Assembly: GCA_002633005.1 (NCBI GenBank) | Contig: NMRA01000327.1 | Coordinates: 71,632 to 135,631 of the forward strand | Direction of reading: 5' to 3' | Length of the DNA stretch: 64,000 nucleotides | From: Phoronis australis | Lineage: Eukaryota; Phoronida; Phoronidae | Shown here: positions 1 to 12,900 of the stretch, piece after piece | Numbering within the stretch: the first letter of the stretch is position 1 | Layout of the letters: each line of letters begins with the position of its first letter | Notes under the pieces: model-generated | What the model was told of the DNA's origin: nothing | Database searches by the model: none | What the model saw: the letters and a program-made list of their open reading frames with translations, nothing else | Position numbers and translations under genes: made by a program

Positions 1-239
1 CATAAAAAGTACAGTCTGCTAGCTAGATTGTAATCAGCTGATCATATCCGCATGAGCGAAGCCAATTATTCTCGCTCGTGACTCGATGACTAGAGCAGCT
101 TGGCGGCATCCCTTTGATCGTGAGCCGAGTGCGACTCAGCCAAGGTGGATAAATACGGTCTAGTTCAATTTTCCATACCCCACCGTTTACCTTAACCACT
201 GGGGTTAGGACCAATCTTATTTAGTGGGAATGTTCATAG

Positions 240-1505
240 CATGATGAAATTTTGCACATGTGTTTCTATCATGGATGGGATGGCATGAGCGAACTTTTGG
301 ACGGATCCGAGTATCGATGTGCCCCCTAGTGGCAATTTTAGTTTTTTACGTTACCTCTGTATCTTCAAAAAGTCCTGATTGGATTTTCAAAAAATTTGGT
401 ATATAGGCACCTATTAGTGAAATGACGCTGTCCTTCCGTTTTCATATGGGTTCAACGTAGTTTGCGCCACCTAGTGGCCATTTTTATTGTTTTCAAGTCT
501 GTTTTTTTTGCATCCACCCCTCTATCAACCAAACCACTCGAAGGATGATTGTGAAAATTGGCACCTATGTTCTGACTATGAAGTGGACGACTGACAATTA
601 TTTTCCGACGATTTCAACCAAATCGCTTTCATGATAATTCTGAAAATTGGCATGTATGTTTCTACTTTGGAGTAGATGGCTGACGATTTTCCGACGAGTT
701 CGACTACTGTGGCACCTTCTAGTGGCAGTTTTGTTTTTTGCGCTCATCGATGTATCTCCTAAACCGTTTGCAGGATCTTTACTTAATTTAGCAAGTGTAT
801 TTATATGATGTTGACAACAGACGACGACAAATTTCGGGTAGATCTAACTTTTGGTGTGCTCCCTAGTGGTAATTTTAGTTTTTTATGTTTACCAGTCTGT
901 ATCTTCAAAGGTCCTCAACAGATTTTCATAAAATTTTGAATATAGGCATCTATTGGTGAGATGATGCTATCATCCTGTTTTTGGATAGAATCGAGGTATT
1001 TTGCGCCACCTGATGGCCTTTTTTTCTGTGTTCAAATCTTGTTTTTGGCGTCCACCCCTCAATCAACCAAACCATTCTGGGGATGGTTTTGAAAATTGGC
1101 CTATATGTTTTCAGTGTGAAGAGGATGTTTGGTGATGGCGACTGACTACTGTGGCGCCTCCTAGTGCTAGTTTTGTTTTGTTTTTTGCCCATAACTGTAT
1201 CTCCAAAACCCACTGCAGGATCTTTATTAAATTTAGTAAGTGAATTTATGTGAGGATAACAGACGATGACTGTCAGGCGGATCGAATGGACGCTGTGCCC
1301 ACAAGTGGCAATTTCATTTTGTTCTGTTTTCCTTCATTTCTCTGCAGTTCCGTCAGAGATTTTATGAACTATAGCATGATTCCGTTTTTGGATGGAGTGT
1401 ACGTTTTTATGATACAAATAAATAACCCTAAAAGCACACCATTTGCGATGCATTCGTGGGCGCATTTCAATGCTCTGCGTTGCTCTTGTTCCCAACACCA
1501 TTAAA
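240..1505 (+). repeat. Dispersed CCTAGTGGC repeat, copy 1
   Basis: About 1.25 kb built of diverged modules. Each has a run of T, a GTATCTCC/GTATCTTC phrase, AAATTTGGCA(A/C), a GACGACGA-type stretch and a GTGGCGCC-CCTAGTGGC motif. Motifs lie near 319, 464, 711, 858, 1003 and 1152. The 3' end (GATGCATTCG...GTTGCTCTTGTTC) is shared with copies 2 and 3. No conserved open frame. Non-coding repeat of unknown class. Confidence 0.8.
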
Positions 1506-1639
1506 TAATTTAGTTTACTCAAGGAAGACTAGTTTTTAATGACACTAATTTTGTGTCAAGATTTTATCATACCACTTTTTTACCCACATCGGTACAAAGC
1601 TGTATATTTAATATACAGCTTTGTACCAAGGCTAGTCTC

Positions 1640-1870
1640 CCTGATGACTGTGTCAGCTGCAGTGATTCTATTAGACAGTAATCACGGTCTCTAGCTGGCC
1701 CAGTAGAGACTGTGGAACTCCTATAGGAGCTTTATACGCCTGAAGCTTTTCGGCGAATTATGCCTCGCACTGACTAAAACATCAAAGTCATGTTTTTATA
1801 AATACCTTTTGTGCATAGAGGGACATCTTAGGAGGCCGTCGATGTATTCAATTCCTTCAAACTTGAAGAA
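1640..1870 (+). repeat. Half copy of the foldback element seen at 20857
   Basis: Shares CTTTTCGGCGAATTATG, a CACTGA(C)TAAAAC stretch and GTGCATAGA(G)G(G)ACA(T)CTTAGGA with the left arm of the 20857-21345 element, in the same order and strand. The opposite arm was not found here. Confidence 0.55.
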
Positions 1871-3005
1871 ATACTCCTTCTTTCAAAGTTTTTCTTCAAG
1901 CAGTTGTTCTGAACACAGGCGTCCTAGGCTTCTAAATGTCCCCAATACACTATGCATATTACAAGGTACGACTCTCGGGACAAGGAATTCCATGAGTGCT
2001 TCACTAGTTCAGCCGTCCATGTCAAACACAAAACTCAATAAATTTACACAAAACAGGGTTTCAACAAACCATTAGCAATTGTTCTTTCTTCCAATAACAT
2101 TCACGGTGTCCTACTCCAACGAGATTGCAACAAATTCGCAGTCAAAGCACAAAAATGTTCCCTAAAAGCCCACGCATCAGTCCTGCTTTGACGGTTCGAG
2201 GTGAAGAGGTCAAGGGACGGTACGGTAATTGCCGATTTGTCAAAACAGACCCCTTTTCACTGATTCTTGTTAGCAGATTGTGTACTTAGTCTAGTACCAG
2301 GGTCACTATAGGAATTCGAATCTTGGGCACCGTAGCTCAGGCCTGGGATCAATGGGTCTCAGTCAGTTTGAATTTATAAAGAGCGACACTCTGCAGAATA
2401 TGGGTGTCGGTAGCTGCGAGATGAGTCCTTCCATTCAACATGGTGATATCACTACCGTAATTTAGTGTGAGCAGTAATTTGACATTAAAATATTAAGGGA
2501 ACGGGGTAAGAAATATGTTTGTAAAGATAACGTTGCGAGGAATCGAATGATACGAAAAATCGTGTGTTGGTCAATGTCATCATCTTGTAAACAATTACTC
2601 TTTCGGCAGTCATGCATGATCATCTGTAGCTAGCACAATAACACCATCTTAGGGACCCTGCCAGGGGAGCTTATTATAGATCTCAGTCTTTGTAGAGCAT
2701 AGCTCTCATATATTAAATAAAGTTACTAATTCCACATTACACTCCATCTCAGTACAACTCTGGCAGAAGTCATCCCAGGTTGTCAGTCTCAACTATGTGT
2801 GTGACGTCTTCATCTATCACAAGCTGTCCTGAGATTGGCTCCTGGCTGACCTTCAATCAACCTTCAAATTAACCCTTCATTGATCCGGACTGAAGATCAG
2901 GTTAGTGGCATGCTTGAGAAACTTGCATGCCTTCTGATCTAATTGTAACTGAGATGGAATGCAAGGTGGCACAAGTCCCTTACTTATAAATAAAGTGTTA
3001 TGTTG
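1871..3005. other. Non-coding stretch upstream of FAH exon 2
   Basis: No exon or promoter that I can support. A T(A)GCTCAG phrase near 2334 recalls a Pol III A box but no matching tRNA fold is evident. The missing FAH exon 1 was searched for here and not seen. Confidence 0.4.
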
Positions 3006-3011
3006 ATTCTT

Positions 3012-3518
3012 CAGGGCTTGGAATTTTCCGCGGAAACGCGGATTTCCGCTTTTTTCAAATGTGCTTTCCGCTTTTTTATAATATTTCCGCGTAAAAAAAT
3101 CGGATTTGATATAAAATTTCCGCGGCAAATTCCTTTCTTACCGCGGCGTTGCAGACGACGTTCACCTCGAAAAGCGGAAGTTGCTCTTTATGTTTCGGAG
3201 GAACGTAAATTGTCAACATTGCCGGGGCATCTGGGACAGCGTGGTGTGATTTTCAATGGCGTCTCGTGTAATTGTTAAGCGTGGCGACAAATACTACCGC
3301 TCTGCAGCCAAAAATGTGTGGGTTGGGAGTGGACGGGCGAGCTAAAAGGACGCAGACGCATGCTACTGATGGTGGTAACATTTTTTTTTTCTTTTTTTTT
3401 AGTCCCCCCGATTTTTGTCGGGAAAAGGTTCACATTTCAAGGCTGGTTATCGGGCATGATTTGGGCCGTAAAAGTTTCAAAGTTTCCGCTTTTTTGTCAT
3501 TGGTCATTCCAAGCCCTG
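3012..3518. mobile_element. hAT-like MITE with 6-bp target duplication
   Basis: Termini CAGGGCTTGGAAT and ATTCCAAGCCCTG are perfect inverses. The element is flanked on both sides by ATTCTT (3006-3011, 3519-3524), a 6-bp target site duplication. Inside are repeated TTTCCGC phrases and a 29-codon open piece starting MASRVIVKRGDKYYRS at 3256, perhaps a transposase remnant. Non-autonomous, in FAH upstream sequence. Confidence 0.8.
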
Positions 3519-3989
3519 ATTCTTAAAAGATCAAGATAAACTTCTCAAATACCACCATTTCATGTTGAACTCGCCTCTTAAAGACTGACTGTGTGTATAA
3601 AGGTTGTTGAAAGGTGTGTATCTTAGCAGTTGATCAGTTGTCCTGTGTATTCGTTCACTCTTAGCTGTTTCAGTTTTGGTGAATCTCCGGATGAGTAAAA
3701 ATGAGCAAAATAACTGGCGTTGATGAGTAAATTAATTATATTGTTGCTTATAATTCTACTACAAAATTAGATAAGGGTCAGGTAGTTTCTTATAACATTC
3801 TTTTTCATAACAGATGAGTTGGCCACATAAATGAATAATCATTTTCAGGTCTATACCATAGCTACCATCAGACATTGTTTTGAGAAGTTTTAGGTATTCT
3901 AAGACTTAACAAAAGATTAAGCGTGGTAATTATATTTTTCGAAATTGATGAGATTTTATCCACGTCAGTCATTATTTCATCTTTTTCAG

Positions 3990-6900
3990 GCACAGCCTCG
4001 CATTGGTGTTGCTATTGGTGACTTGGTCTTGGATTTAAATGCTGTCAAAGACATGTTTAATGGTCCTGTTATGGCTAGTCAGCGTCACGTTTTGGCTGAG
4101 GTGTGTTACAATAGAACCCGTTCTGTTTGATACGCCAACTTTCTATGCTTTTGTAAGGTGTTTTTTCAGCTCAAGGTGACAGGTTGATCTTGAATTATAA
4201 CAGTAAACTTTTAGGTATTGTTACCAAGGTGTGAAGCATTGACATTTTGTTGTTATGAAACCAGTGTTCATAATTTGTATGGTTTATTGGGAAATTTCTT
4301 CACATGCTATTATATGTGTCCACATATATATTATGTCATCTCAGTCTGGGAGTGCCGTGTCCATTGCACTTTAACCCTTTCTAGGATCTTGATGAGATTT
4401 GGCAGATGTGTTCTTATGAAGCTGACGACGACAAATGCAAGATGTTTTGAAAATTTGATGGATTTTTAAATAGTTTTATACTAAGTGACGATGAGACCTT
4501 CCCATTTTGGACGAGTTTTATTTATTCTGTGCCTTCCAATGGCTCTTTATATGATATGATATACTGTGTTTCAGTCAACTCTCAACTCCTTCATGGCTCT
4601 GGGCAGTGCTGCTTGGAGAGAGACCCGGGCCACACTGCAGAGTATGCTGAGTAAAGAGGACCCTGCTGGCCTCAAGAATAGGTAGATTTAATGTTCACTC
4701 AATTGTACATGATAATTCTTTTGACTGACTTTGACAGACTCCACAGATTTCAATGTCACAATATAAAAAATTACAGCTCTCACTTAAATGGTGAAATCCC
4801 ATGGTAGACAGGCTTAATGCTATATTAAATCAGTTTAAAGAGCTTCAGGCAAACTGTTTAATTTTTACCAGTCTAGTCTGCTTCCTACAGTCCTGAGCCA
4901 CTGCCATTGCCATAAATTGTCAAATGTAATGAACTGTTAGGCCTATTGGCTTGCTTTTGTCCTTGTCACGGCAAGAACCACCTTTAGCCCAATACATTTG
5001 AAGTGACAAAACTGTTCAAGGTAGGCTTGCAGTGAATCTGTATCATGGATAACGCTCACGGATAAGTGTTATAGCTTGTTAAGGTAATTTTATTTACATG
5101 GTGTTATACTCCTGACTTTCTGAAATGTAAGTGACAGACAGACCCCATAAGGACTGATGCAGTGGGAGTGAGGATGAGTATACAGGATGTGTGCATGACA
5201 CATATCTCTACATGAAAAATTCACACCCAATCGTCATTGTTCACAAAATGCATGGACTAATCCAATGTCAGAGAGTGCAGTACTACAATCAACCCTTCCC
5301 CTCTCCCTTGCTTTTCAGTTGAGACATAGTCGGACACCATGTGACATAGTCGGACTTCATATGACATAGCGGGAGATTATGTGGCAAATTTTCCAAGTTT
5401 GATATTGTCTAATGATTAATTACCTTAAGGCAGTCCGGAATTTACTGAATAACAACATTTTTGTCATTTACTTGACTTAGATATGTGTGCAAGTATTTTA
5501 AATGGACACTGCTATATTTTCTTTGCGTTTATTCATTTTTTTTCAAATATTGTGATATGTCATCTTAGTTGTAGATGAAGCTATGTACTTTGTTTGACAG
5601 GTCCACAGCATTCTATCGCCAAGACGATGTAATCATGCACATGCCTGCCAAGATTGGAGATTACACAGATTTCTATTCATCAAGAATTCATGCAACCAAT
5701 GTGGGAACTATGTTTAGGGGAAAGGAGAATGCTTTAATGCCCAACTGGTAAATTTTGGTCATTTTGTGTGCAATCTAGCTAAGTAAACGCGTGACAGTTG
5801 TTTACAGTAGAACAGATCAGACGACGTACTTTTTCAAGTACTTTGTATCACCTTTCTATTTGAAAATGCCAAAACAGTTTTAGCTGTGTGGCTGCTTTTC
5901 GATATCATGCTCACTGTTAACAAATATTTTCTTGAATGATTGTTTTACTTGGCTATAATATAGCCTTGCGAGTTGCATTAGTTGTTGAATGAATGATTGG
6001 TCATCTTAATAACAATAACACATTTTGTAAGAGGGACCACCTTTGTAGTTGTGTTTTACTTTTGTCAGGTAGCAGTCGGTAAACTAACCCATAAACAGGA
6101 TTAGAAGTCCATACATTGAAAGTGTAGAATTAAGTCATAAATATTGCTCTCGAATTGCACGTTAAACCTTTACCTGCTCATGTCGAAATTGCGAATGCGT
6201 GAACACCTTTGTCTGCAGAATTTAATACAGTGAATATAACGACACTAAAATCAAGCCCTTCGAAAGAACTTTCGAAAGGCAATTTTTTTCAAATGAGACT
6301 TTCTTATTTAGTCTCAAAGTGTTTGCGGAACGGTTCTGCACTTTTTGTTATCCACTTAGGGCCATAAAAAATGGTATGAAACAAATCTATACCTTACCCT
6401 AAACATGTTTACAATGTTACAGTTTTATTTCCTCCATTAGCATTTTCTTAATTAGTAGTTCAATTTTGCCATGCGGAATATTCCGCACTATTATTCAATT
6501 GAAGATTCGAATTTTTAGTAGTCGCTTATCACTCCGCCGTTTGCATTTTTCTGAGAGCACTTGAACTGAAGCATTCACTTGGCTGATTGACTGCCATTCG
6601 AGTTTTTTATGCACCCACATATTTATATGTGGTCGCATATTGCCGTCATCTCTGTCTCGGCGTCCACGGCTGTATCTCCTAAACCCCTTGCAGGATCTTA
6701 TTGAAATTTGGCAAGTGTGTTCCTATGGGGTTGACGACAGAGGGCAATGAATTTCTGGCCGACCCGAATACCACGGTGCCCCCTAGTGGCAATTTTATTT
6801 TTTTAAGTTTGCTTCTGTATCTTCAAAGGTCCTCAATTGATTTTTGTGAAATTTGGCACATAGGAATCTACCCTCTCGATTTCGAGTGGATTCAAGGGAT

Positions 6901-9900
6901 TTTGCGCCATCTAGTGGCTGTTTTTACTGTTTTCGAGTCGTTTTTTTTTTTTGGCGTTCACCCCACTAACAACCAAACCACTTTAAGGATGATTGTGAAA
7001 ATTGGCATGTGTGTTCTTACTATGAGGAAGACAGTTGACGATGATTTTTCGATGACTTCGACTACAGTGGCGCCTCCTAGTGGCAGTTTTGTTTGTTTTT
7101 GCGCCCATGGCTGTATCTCCTCAATGTTTTACAGGATCTTTATTAAATTTAGCAAATGTATTTATATGAAGTTGACAACAGACGACGACGACTTTCGAAC
7201 AGATCGGTGTACCGGTGTACCCCTAGTGGCAGTTCTAGTTTTTTACGTTTACCTCTGTATCTTCAAAGGTCCTCAACGGATTTCCATAAAATTTGGCACA
7301 TAGACATCTATTAGTGAGATGAGGCTATCCTCTCGTTTTTGGATGGATTTGTAGTTTGCGCCACCTAGTGGCCATTTTTGTTGTAAATGGCTTTCTTTTA
7401 AAGAAACGGTGACATTTTTTGGTTTTCAGACAGATTCGATTTATTTTGTGCCATCTAGTGGCCATTTCGATGATTCAAACAAAACCCCCTAAAAGCACAC
7501 AATTTGCGATGCATTCGCAGGCATGTCAACGCTCGGCGTTGCTCTTGTACATAACGTCATTAGATCAAAAACTGAGATCACAAGATGGCAGATGATTTGA
7601 TTTGTCGTTGTTAGAGAAAGGCAAAAAGAGGCAAAATATAATGGGTTAGACCGTTTGCGGTTTCCGACACATGTCAAGGGGATTTGATTTGCTGAGTACC
7701 CACATATTTAACTTGCATTTTACTCCCTTCTTTTGTATATCCATTTCACCAATCGTTGAAAAGCACTCTGATGGCCCTTCACCTCTGTTTAAGAGCCGAG
7801 TGTTGGCTAGTCAGATAGGGTAATGTTACTCAGAACCTGAAATTAAAGCATAATCTGTTTGAATCTCTTTTACATTGCTGCTGATGCAAGATTCTTCCCA
7901 TTACTCCTCACCTTCATAACTGTTGGTATTCCTATAGAGACAATTCCTTTTCACCTCACTACTCTTCCTCGTATGCAGGCTCCATCTACCTGTTGGTTAC
8001 CATGGACGCGCCTCATCTGTGGTCGTCTCTGGTACTCCCATCCATCGACCATGCGGACAGACCAGACCAGATGACAGTAAGTTGTGGAATGAAGCCACGC
8101 AATCCTGAAGCATTGCCATATTTTTTTAAAACAAAATAGATTTGCTCAATGTTATGTTTACTACACCACCAACAAACACTCTAGAACTGAGAATGGACCT
8201 GTTCAATATTGTATTACAAGTACAAACAATCATTCAGAATCCAATCGTCAACTGTCAAGGGAACTACTGTCAAGGGAAGTCAGTCAAACAAGTAAAGTTA
8301 AAAAGTTGAAGTAAACCAACTGTTTCTATTCTAGCCAAGCCTCCTGTCTTTGGTCCCTGTAAGCTGATGGATTTTGAGTTAGAAATGGCCTTCCTTGTTG
8401 GCCCAGGCAACAAGCTAGGTGAACCCATCCCAATCTCTCGTGCTCACGAACACATCTTTGGAATGGTTCTCATGAATGATTGGAGTGGTAAGTACTGAGT
8501 AATGCTGTGTGGAATACTGACTGAGTCCTTCCAATATCAGGCTCATGAACACGTATATTTGTGTTTTGAGTCATTCCCATCTCACAAGGGGCATAAGTAC
8601 ACTTTTGGTGAGGCCGCAGTTTTTACAAGTTAGTTACACATACATGTGGTAGGGTATCATTATTGTGGAAAGAGAATTAACAAAATTAAAATGGATTAAT
8701 GTTGAAAGCATTCCGTTCTTCTGTATTAAACTCTCAATGTGTTGTCTATTAAAATTAGTCAACCATCTTTAGTACTGAGTCTTTGTCTTCAGTAGCAATC
8801 AGTTCTTCCAAGCTCAGAAATCACTTTCAATCTAAAGTACAATTTGAAAAGAACTTTATATCAGTGTGATAAAATGTTATGCTACTAAAAATTGATGAAA
8901 TGGGGTGAGCAGCAGCTTCAAATGTGTTTCTCTTTGTAGCTCGTGATATCCAGAAGTGGGAGTACGTGCCTTTAGGTCCTTTCCTTGGTAAGAACTTGGG
9001 CACAACCATCTCGCCATGGGTGGTTACCATGGAAGCACTAACTCCTTTCTTGTGTTCAAACGTTGACCAGGTATGTCAAGGAACTGTCTATTTATGTAGT
9101 GAAAGTGTAAGGGAAAGTAGAGGGAACATAAAAATCGTGCCAGGATTGTGTCATACAATGTCTAGTTTGGCAACAAGCACAAAGAAATATGTTTTTAGAT
9201 GGGATGCGTGTGATGGTGGCAAAGAAACATTTAATTGTGATTGCCTAATAGTACGCTCTACATTTAGCATCATACCAAAAACAGCTAGTATTGTTCAGCA
9301 TAATCTACTAAAAGTATGACCCATGTGTGTGTGCCATGGTTTTGACATTATGTGCAAGAATACATGTTTGACTTTTTCTTACAGAGCGATTCATCTCTGC
9401 TTCCTTACCTACAACATGATGATGACTACAACTTTGACATTAACCTAGAGGTGGCTATTAAACCTGAAGATTGCACTGAACCAGCAACTGTGTGTAGGTC
9501 TAACTTCAAGGTAATGTTTTAGCAGTTTTCCTAAGTGATTCAGTAGTTATGTAGTGCTTGCTAAATAATATATTCGTTACAGTGGGTAAAGGATATTACA
9601 TGAAGGAACTGTGACTGTTCTATTGGGACCTAGTTGACACCTTTTATCTTTTTTTGTAAATTGTTTAATGTTGCAATTTACGGTACGAATGTAATTTACG
9701 GTATGAAGGCAATTTATGGTATGAATGCAATTTACATGACGAATACAATTTACAGATGAATGAATTTATGGTAGACAGTGTGTTATTGGTTGAGGATAGG
9801 CACAACAAGTTGACGTGTCATGGTGGTTTCTTTTTGTGAAACAAAGCATGTCAAAAATATAAACTTCTGTTTCTCATATAGCCTTGTTTCTTGTCTGACA

Positions 9901-12900
9901 GCCTGTAACATTGGCAGTCCTGCAGATTATAGATTTTTTTATTGTGGCCAAAAAGGATACGTTTGCTGGAATTCATGATAGTGAAGTCTGGTTGGTTGAA
10001 CTCTAGATAAGTTTATGATCATTCATGAGTCTTCTCACATGGTTGGTTGATATGTGCATGAAAGAATATATTGGCCTGTTTTGTCTCCTGTTGTACTATT
10101 AAACACAAATTGTTACAGATGCTTCAAAGTCACGCTAACAACCAGCTGCCAACATATTTTCTGGAAAAAAACAATCCCTTATTTGGTTTAGTGTACCTCT
10201 TCACTACTACGTATGCCTAAGATGTTGTCAGTATTGTCTTATTTACAAATTGTTAATTCTTGAAGACAATTGATTAATTTGTTAATTGTTTTCTGCAGCA
10301 TATGTATTGGACAATGAAGCAGCAGCTGGCTCATCATTCTGTGACTGGATGTAACATGAACACTGGTGACTTACTGGGCTCTGGTACCATCAGTGGACCG
10401 GTCAGTTCTTAACTTGATATATTAATAAGAGTATCTATCATGCGCCTGCATTCATATAAGTTTGAGCATATTATGCCCTCATCCCTGACTGTCCAGCGTC
10501 TACTGCTGTATCTTCAAAACCCATTGATGTATCATCATAAAGTTTTCGATTTGTTACTATCACAGATGTGACATCATGAGCAAATTTTTAGATGATACAG
10601 GCGACCGTTGTGTCCCCTAGTGGCAATTTGTTTTTTTGTGTAAGAAATGTTTATTCAGTATAAATCCTACTGGTCTCGCATAGGGTTCTGTTAAGAAAGA
10701 AAGAAAATATCAAAAATTAGTTAACAAGATGGCATAAGAAGAATTAATAAATGTCTTCAATTAAAATGTTAAGTTAGTTTTTTGCATTTACCATTTTTTA
10801 TTGTTTTCGAGTCAACGTTCGCCTCTCTATGGGCCAAACCATTCAAAAATGTTTGTTGGTATATGTGTTTCTGCTCGGAGGAGCATGGCTGAAAATGATT
10901 TTTGGACCTCTTTGACTACTATGGCGTCTCCTAGTGGCATTTTTGCATCAGGGTCTTTGTGAAATATGGCAATGGATAACAATGACTTTAAAATGTTTTC
11001 CTCTGTATCTCTGGAGTTCCTTGATGGATTTTCATGAAATTTGGCAGGGAGGTTTCCATTAAAAGTGACTGTAATGCCTTCCCATTATCGGATGCATTTG
11101 ACATATTGTATGTCACCTAGTGGCAATTTTTGTTGTTTTTGAGTCTATTTTTTGGCAACAGGCTCTCTCTCTCTCGGCCAAATCATTCCAAGGATCATCA
11201 TGTAAGTTGTCTTATGTGTTTCTCTCAGGAAGTGCATGGCTGACGATTATTTTCAGACAGGTTCAAGTGCTGTGGCTCAATATCTACAATCTTGATGAAT
11301 CTTCTTGAAATTTGTGTGTTTTTATTGAGGAAAGTACAGCTGATGTGGTTTTGGGTAAAATTAGACTACTGCAGAGACCCATAGTGGCAATTTGGTTTTT
11401 CTTACTTTGCCTTTGTCTTGAAATTTATCAAGTTGCATCAGATATTCATGAAATTAGGCAAATAAGTGTCTATCTTGTAGTCTACAACACAAGCCCTGTT
11501 TTAGACGGATTTGACATATGTTGGGCCCCATAGTGGCCTTTTTATTGCTGTGTGCTTTGGCTCTCTTATCCTCCAAACTGCTTGATGAAATGATGAAAGG
11601 TGACAGGTGTGAACCTATTTAGGAGAGTATTGCTCTCTTGCTTAATTTGCCCCCCCTAGAGGATGTTTTGAGTTCACTGACATTGCGCTGTTTAGTGGGA
11701 ATGTTTGAAATAATGGTCATCCTTTATTTCTGTGCTGTATGCAATACACACTGTGTGCGTAGGCCCATGCTCTGCGTTTGCTCTTGTTCAATAAGACAGT
11801 TAAAGCAGTAGCCAAAATATAATAGGGGTTCAATTGTCATTATGTAAAGGGTCTCTATCTGTACACCTGTGAGTGAACTTCTTACTCGTACGTATAATTG
11901 GAATAATTAATGTTAATTATGAATACAGTTAGAGAAAATATTATTTCAAACTATTGACACATTCGACTGTCATTATCAAATAATCAGTTTTGTGAGTCAG
12001 TGAAGTAATGCAGTAGAAGAAAATTTCAATAAAGGATGTCTCTTAGTCCAAAATCTGTGGCTTTCCTAGATATTATAGTCACAAAGACTGAAATGAATGA
12101 ACACTTGCATTTTAATTAATAGTCAAAACAATGCTGTAAATGTCAAAAATGACAATTTAAGGTTATGTAGGACCTTATTTTCAAGTCTGTACATTAAGCC
12201 AAATATCAACAAAACTATAGATTTTAACATGTCAAAAGTATATATTTTGTGGAAGTTGAAATTCTGCCACTATTTAGTTCACGTCACCTTGCTTTGTAGG
12301 AAAATTTAACAAAAAAAGAAAGGTGCATTTATTGCAAAGCAACAGGATCTTGACTTACCAGATTTCGTATGATAAAGTGTTCAAGATAAAACTCAAAAAT
12401 TCTGTTACAGTTTTCTATTAAATTTTTGTTTCGTTTTCATTTTATGTAAACTAGAAATCAAATAAGCCCCTTGTGCATCATTTAAAAAACAATTCTTACA
12501 ATGGTTTGGAGAACAGTGTGTGAAGCAGAACATCTGAAAGTTTCAGATGAATCTGATTTATAGTCATTTCTGAGATACGATGTTCTAAAGTTGACCAAAA
12601 GTGAACAATTTTCGAGGGTCCTATATAACTTAGTTAACGTAGTTAGTTGAAGCACCTCATTGCATAAGCTAATAACAATGGTCCTCGTTTTCACTGTCCT
12701 TCAGAAGATGTAGGTCGTGAATGTATGGCCAATCAGTTTCAGAGATATGTGTCATGTGACTTGATGTTCCACTTACCACTTTCAGGAGGACAGTTCATTT
12801 GGCTCAATGTTGGAGCTGTGTTGGAAGGGAACAAAGCCTGTTGATCTGGGCAATGGTGTGACACGCAAGTTCTTACAGGATGGAGATGAAGTCATTATGA

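Noticed and set aside
2300-2420. tRNA gene suggested by TAGCTCAG near 2334
   Set aside because: No acceptor stem or matching B box at the right distance.
6701-7303. 200-codon open frame on the + strand
   Set aside because: Falls inside the CCTAGTGGC repeat and is not kept open in the other copies; the peptide repeats only because the DNA does.
8924-9319. 131-codon frame
   Set aside because: FAH exon 8940-9070 read through its GTATGT donor into the intron.
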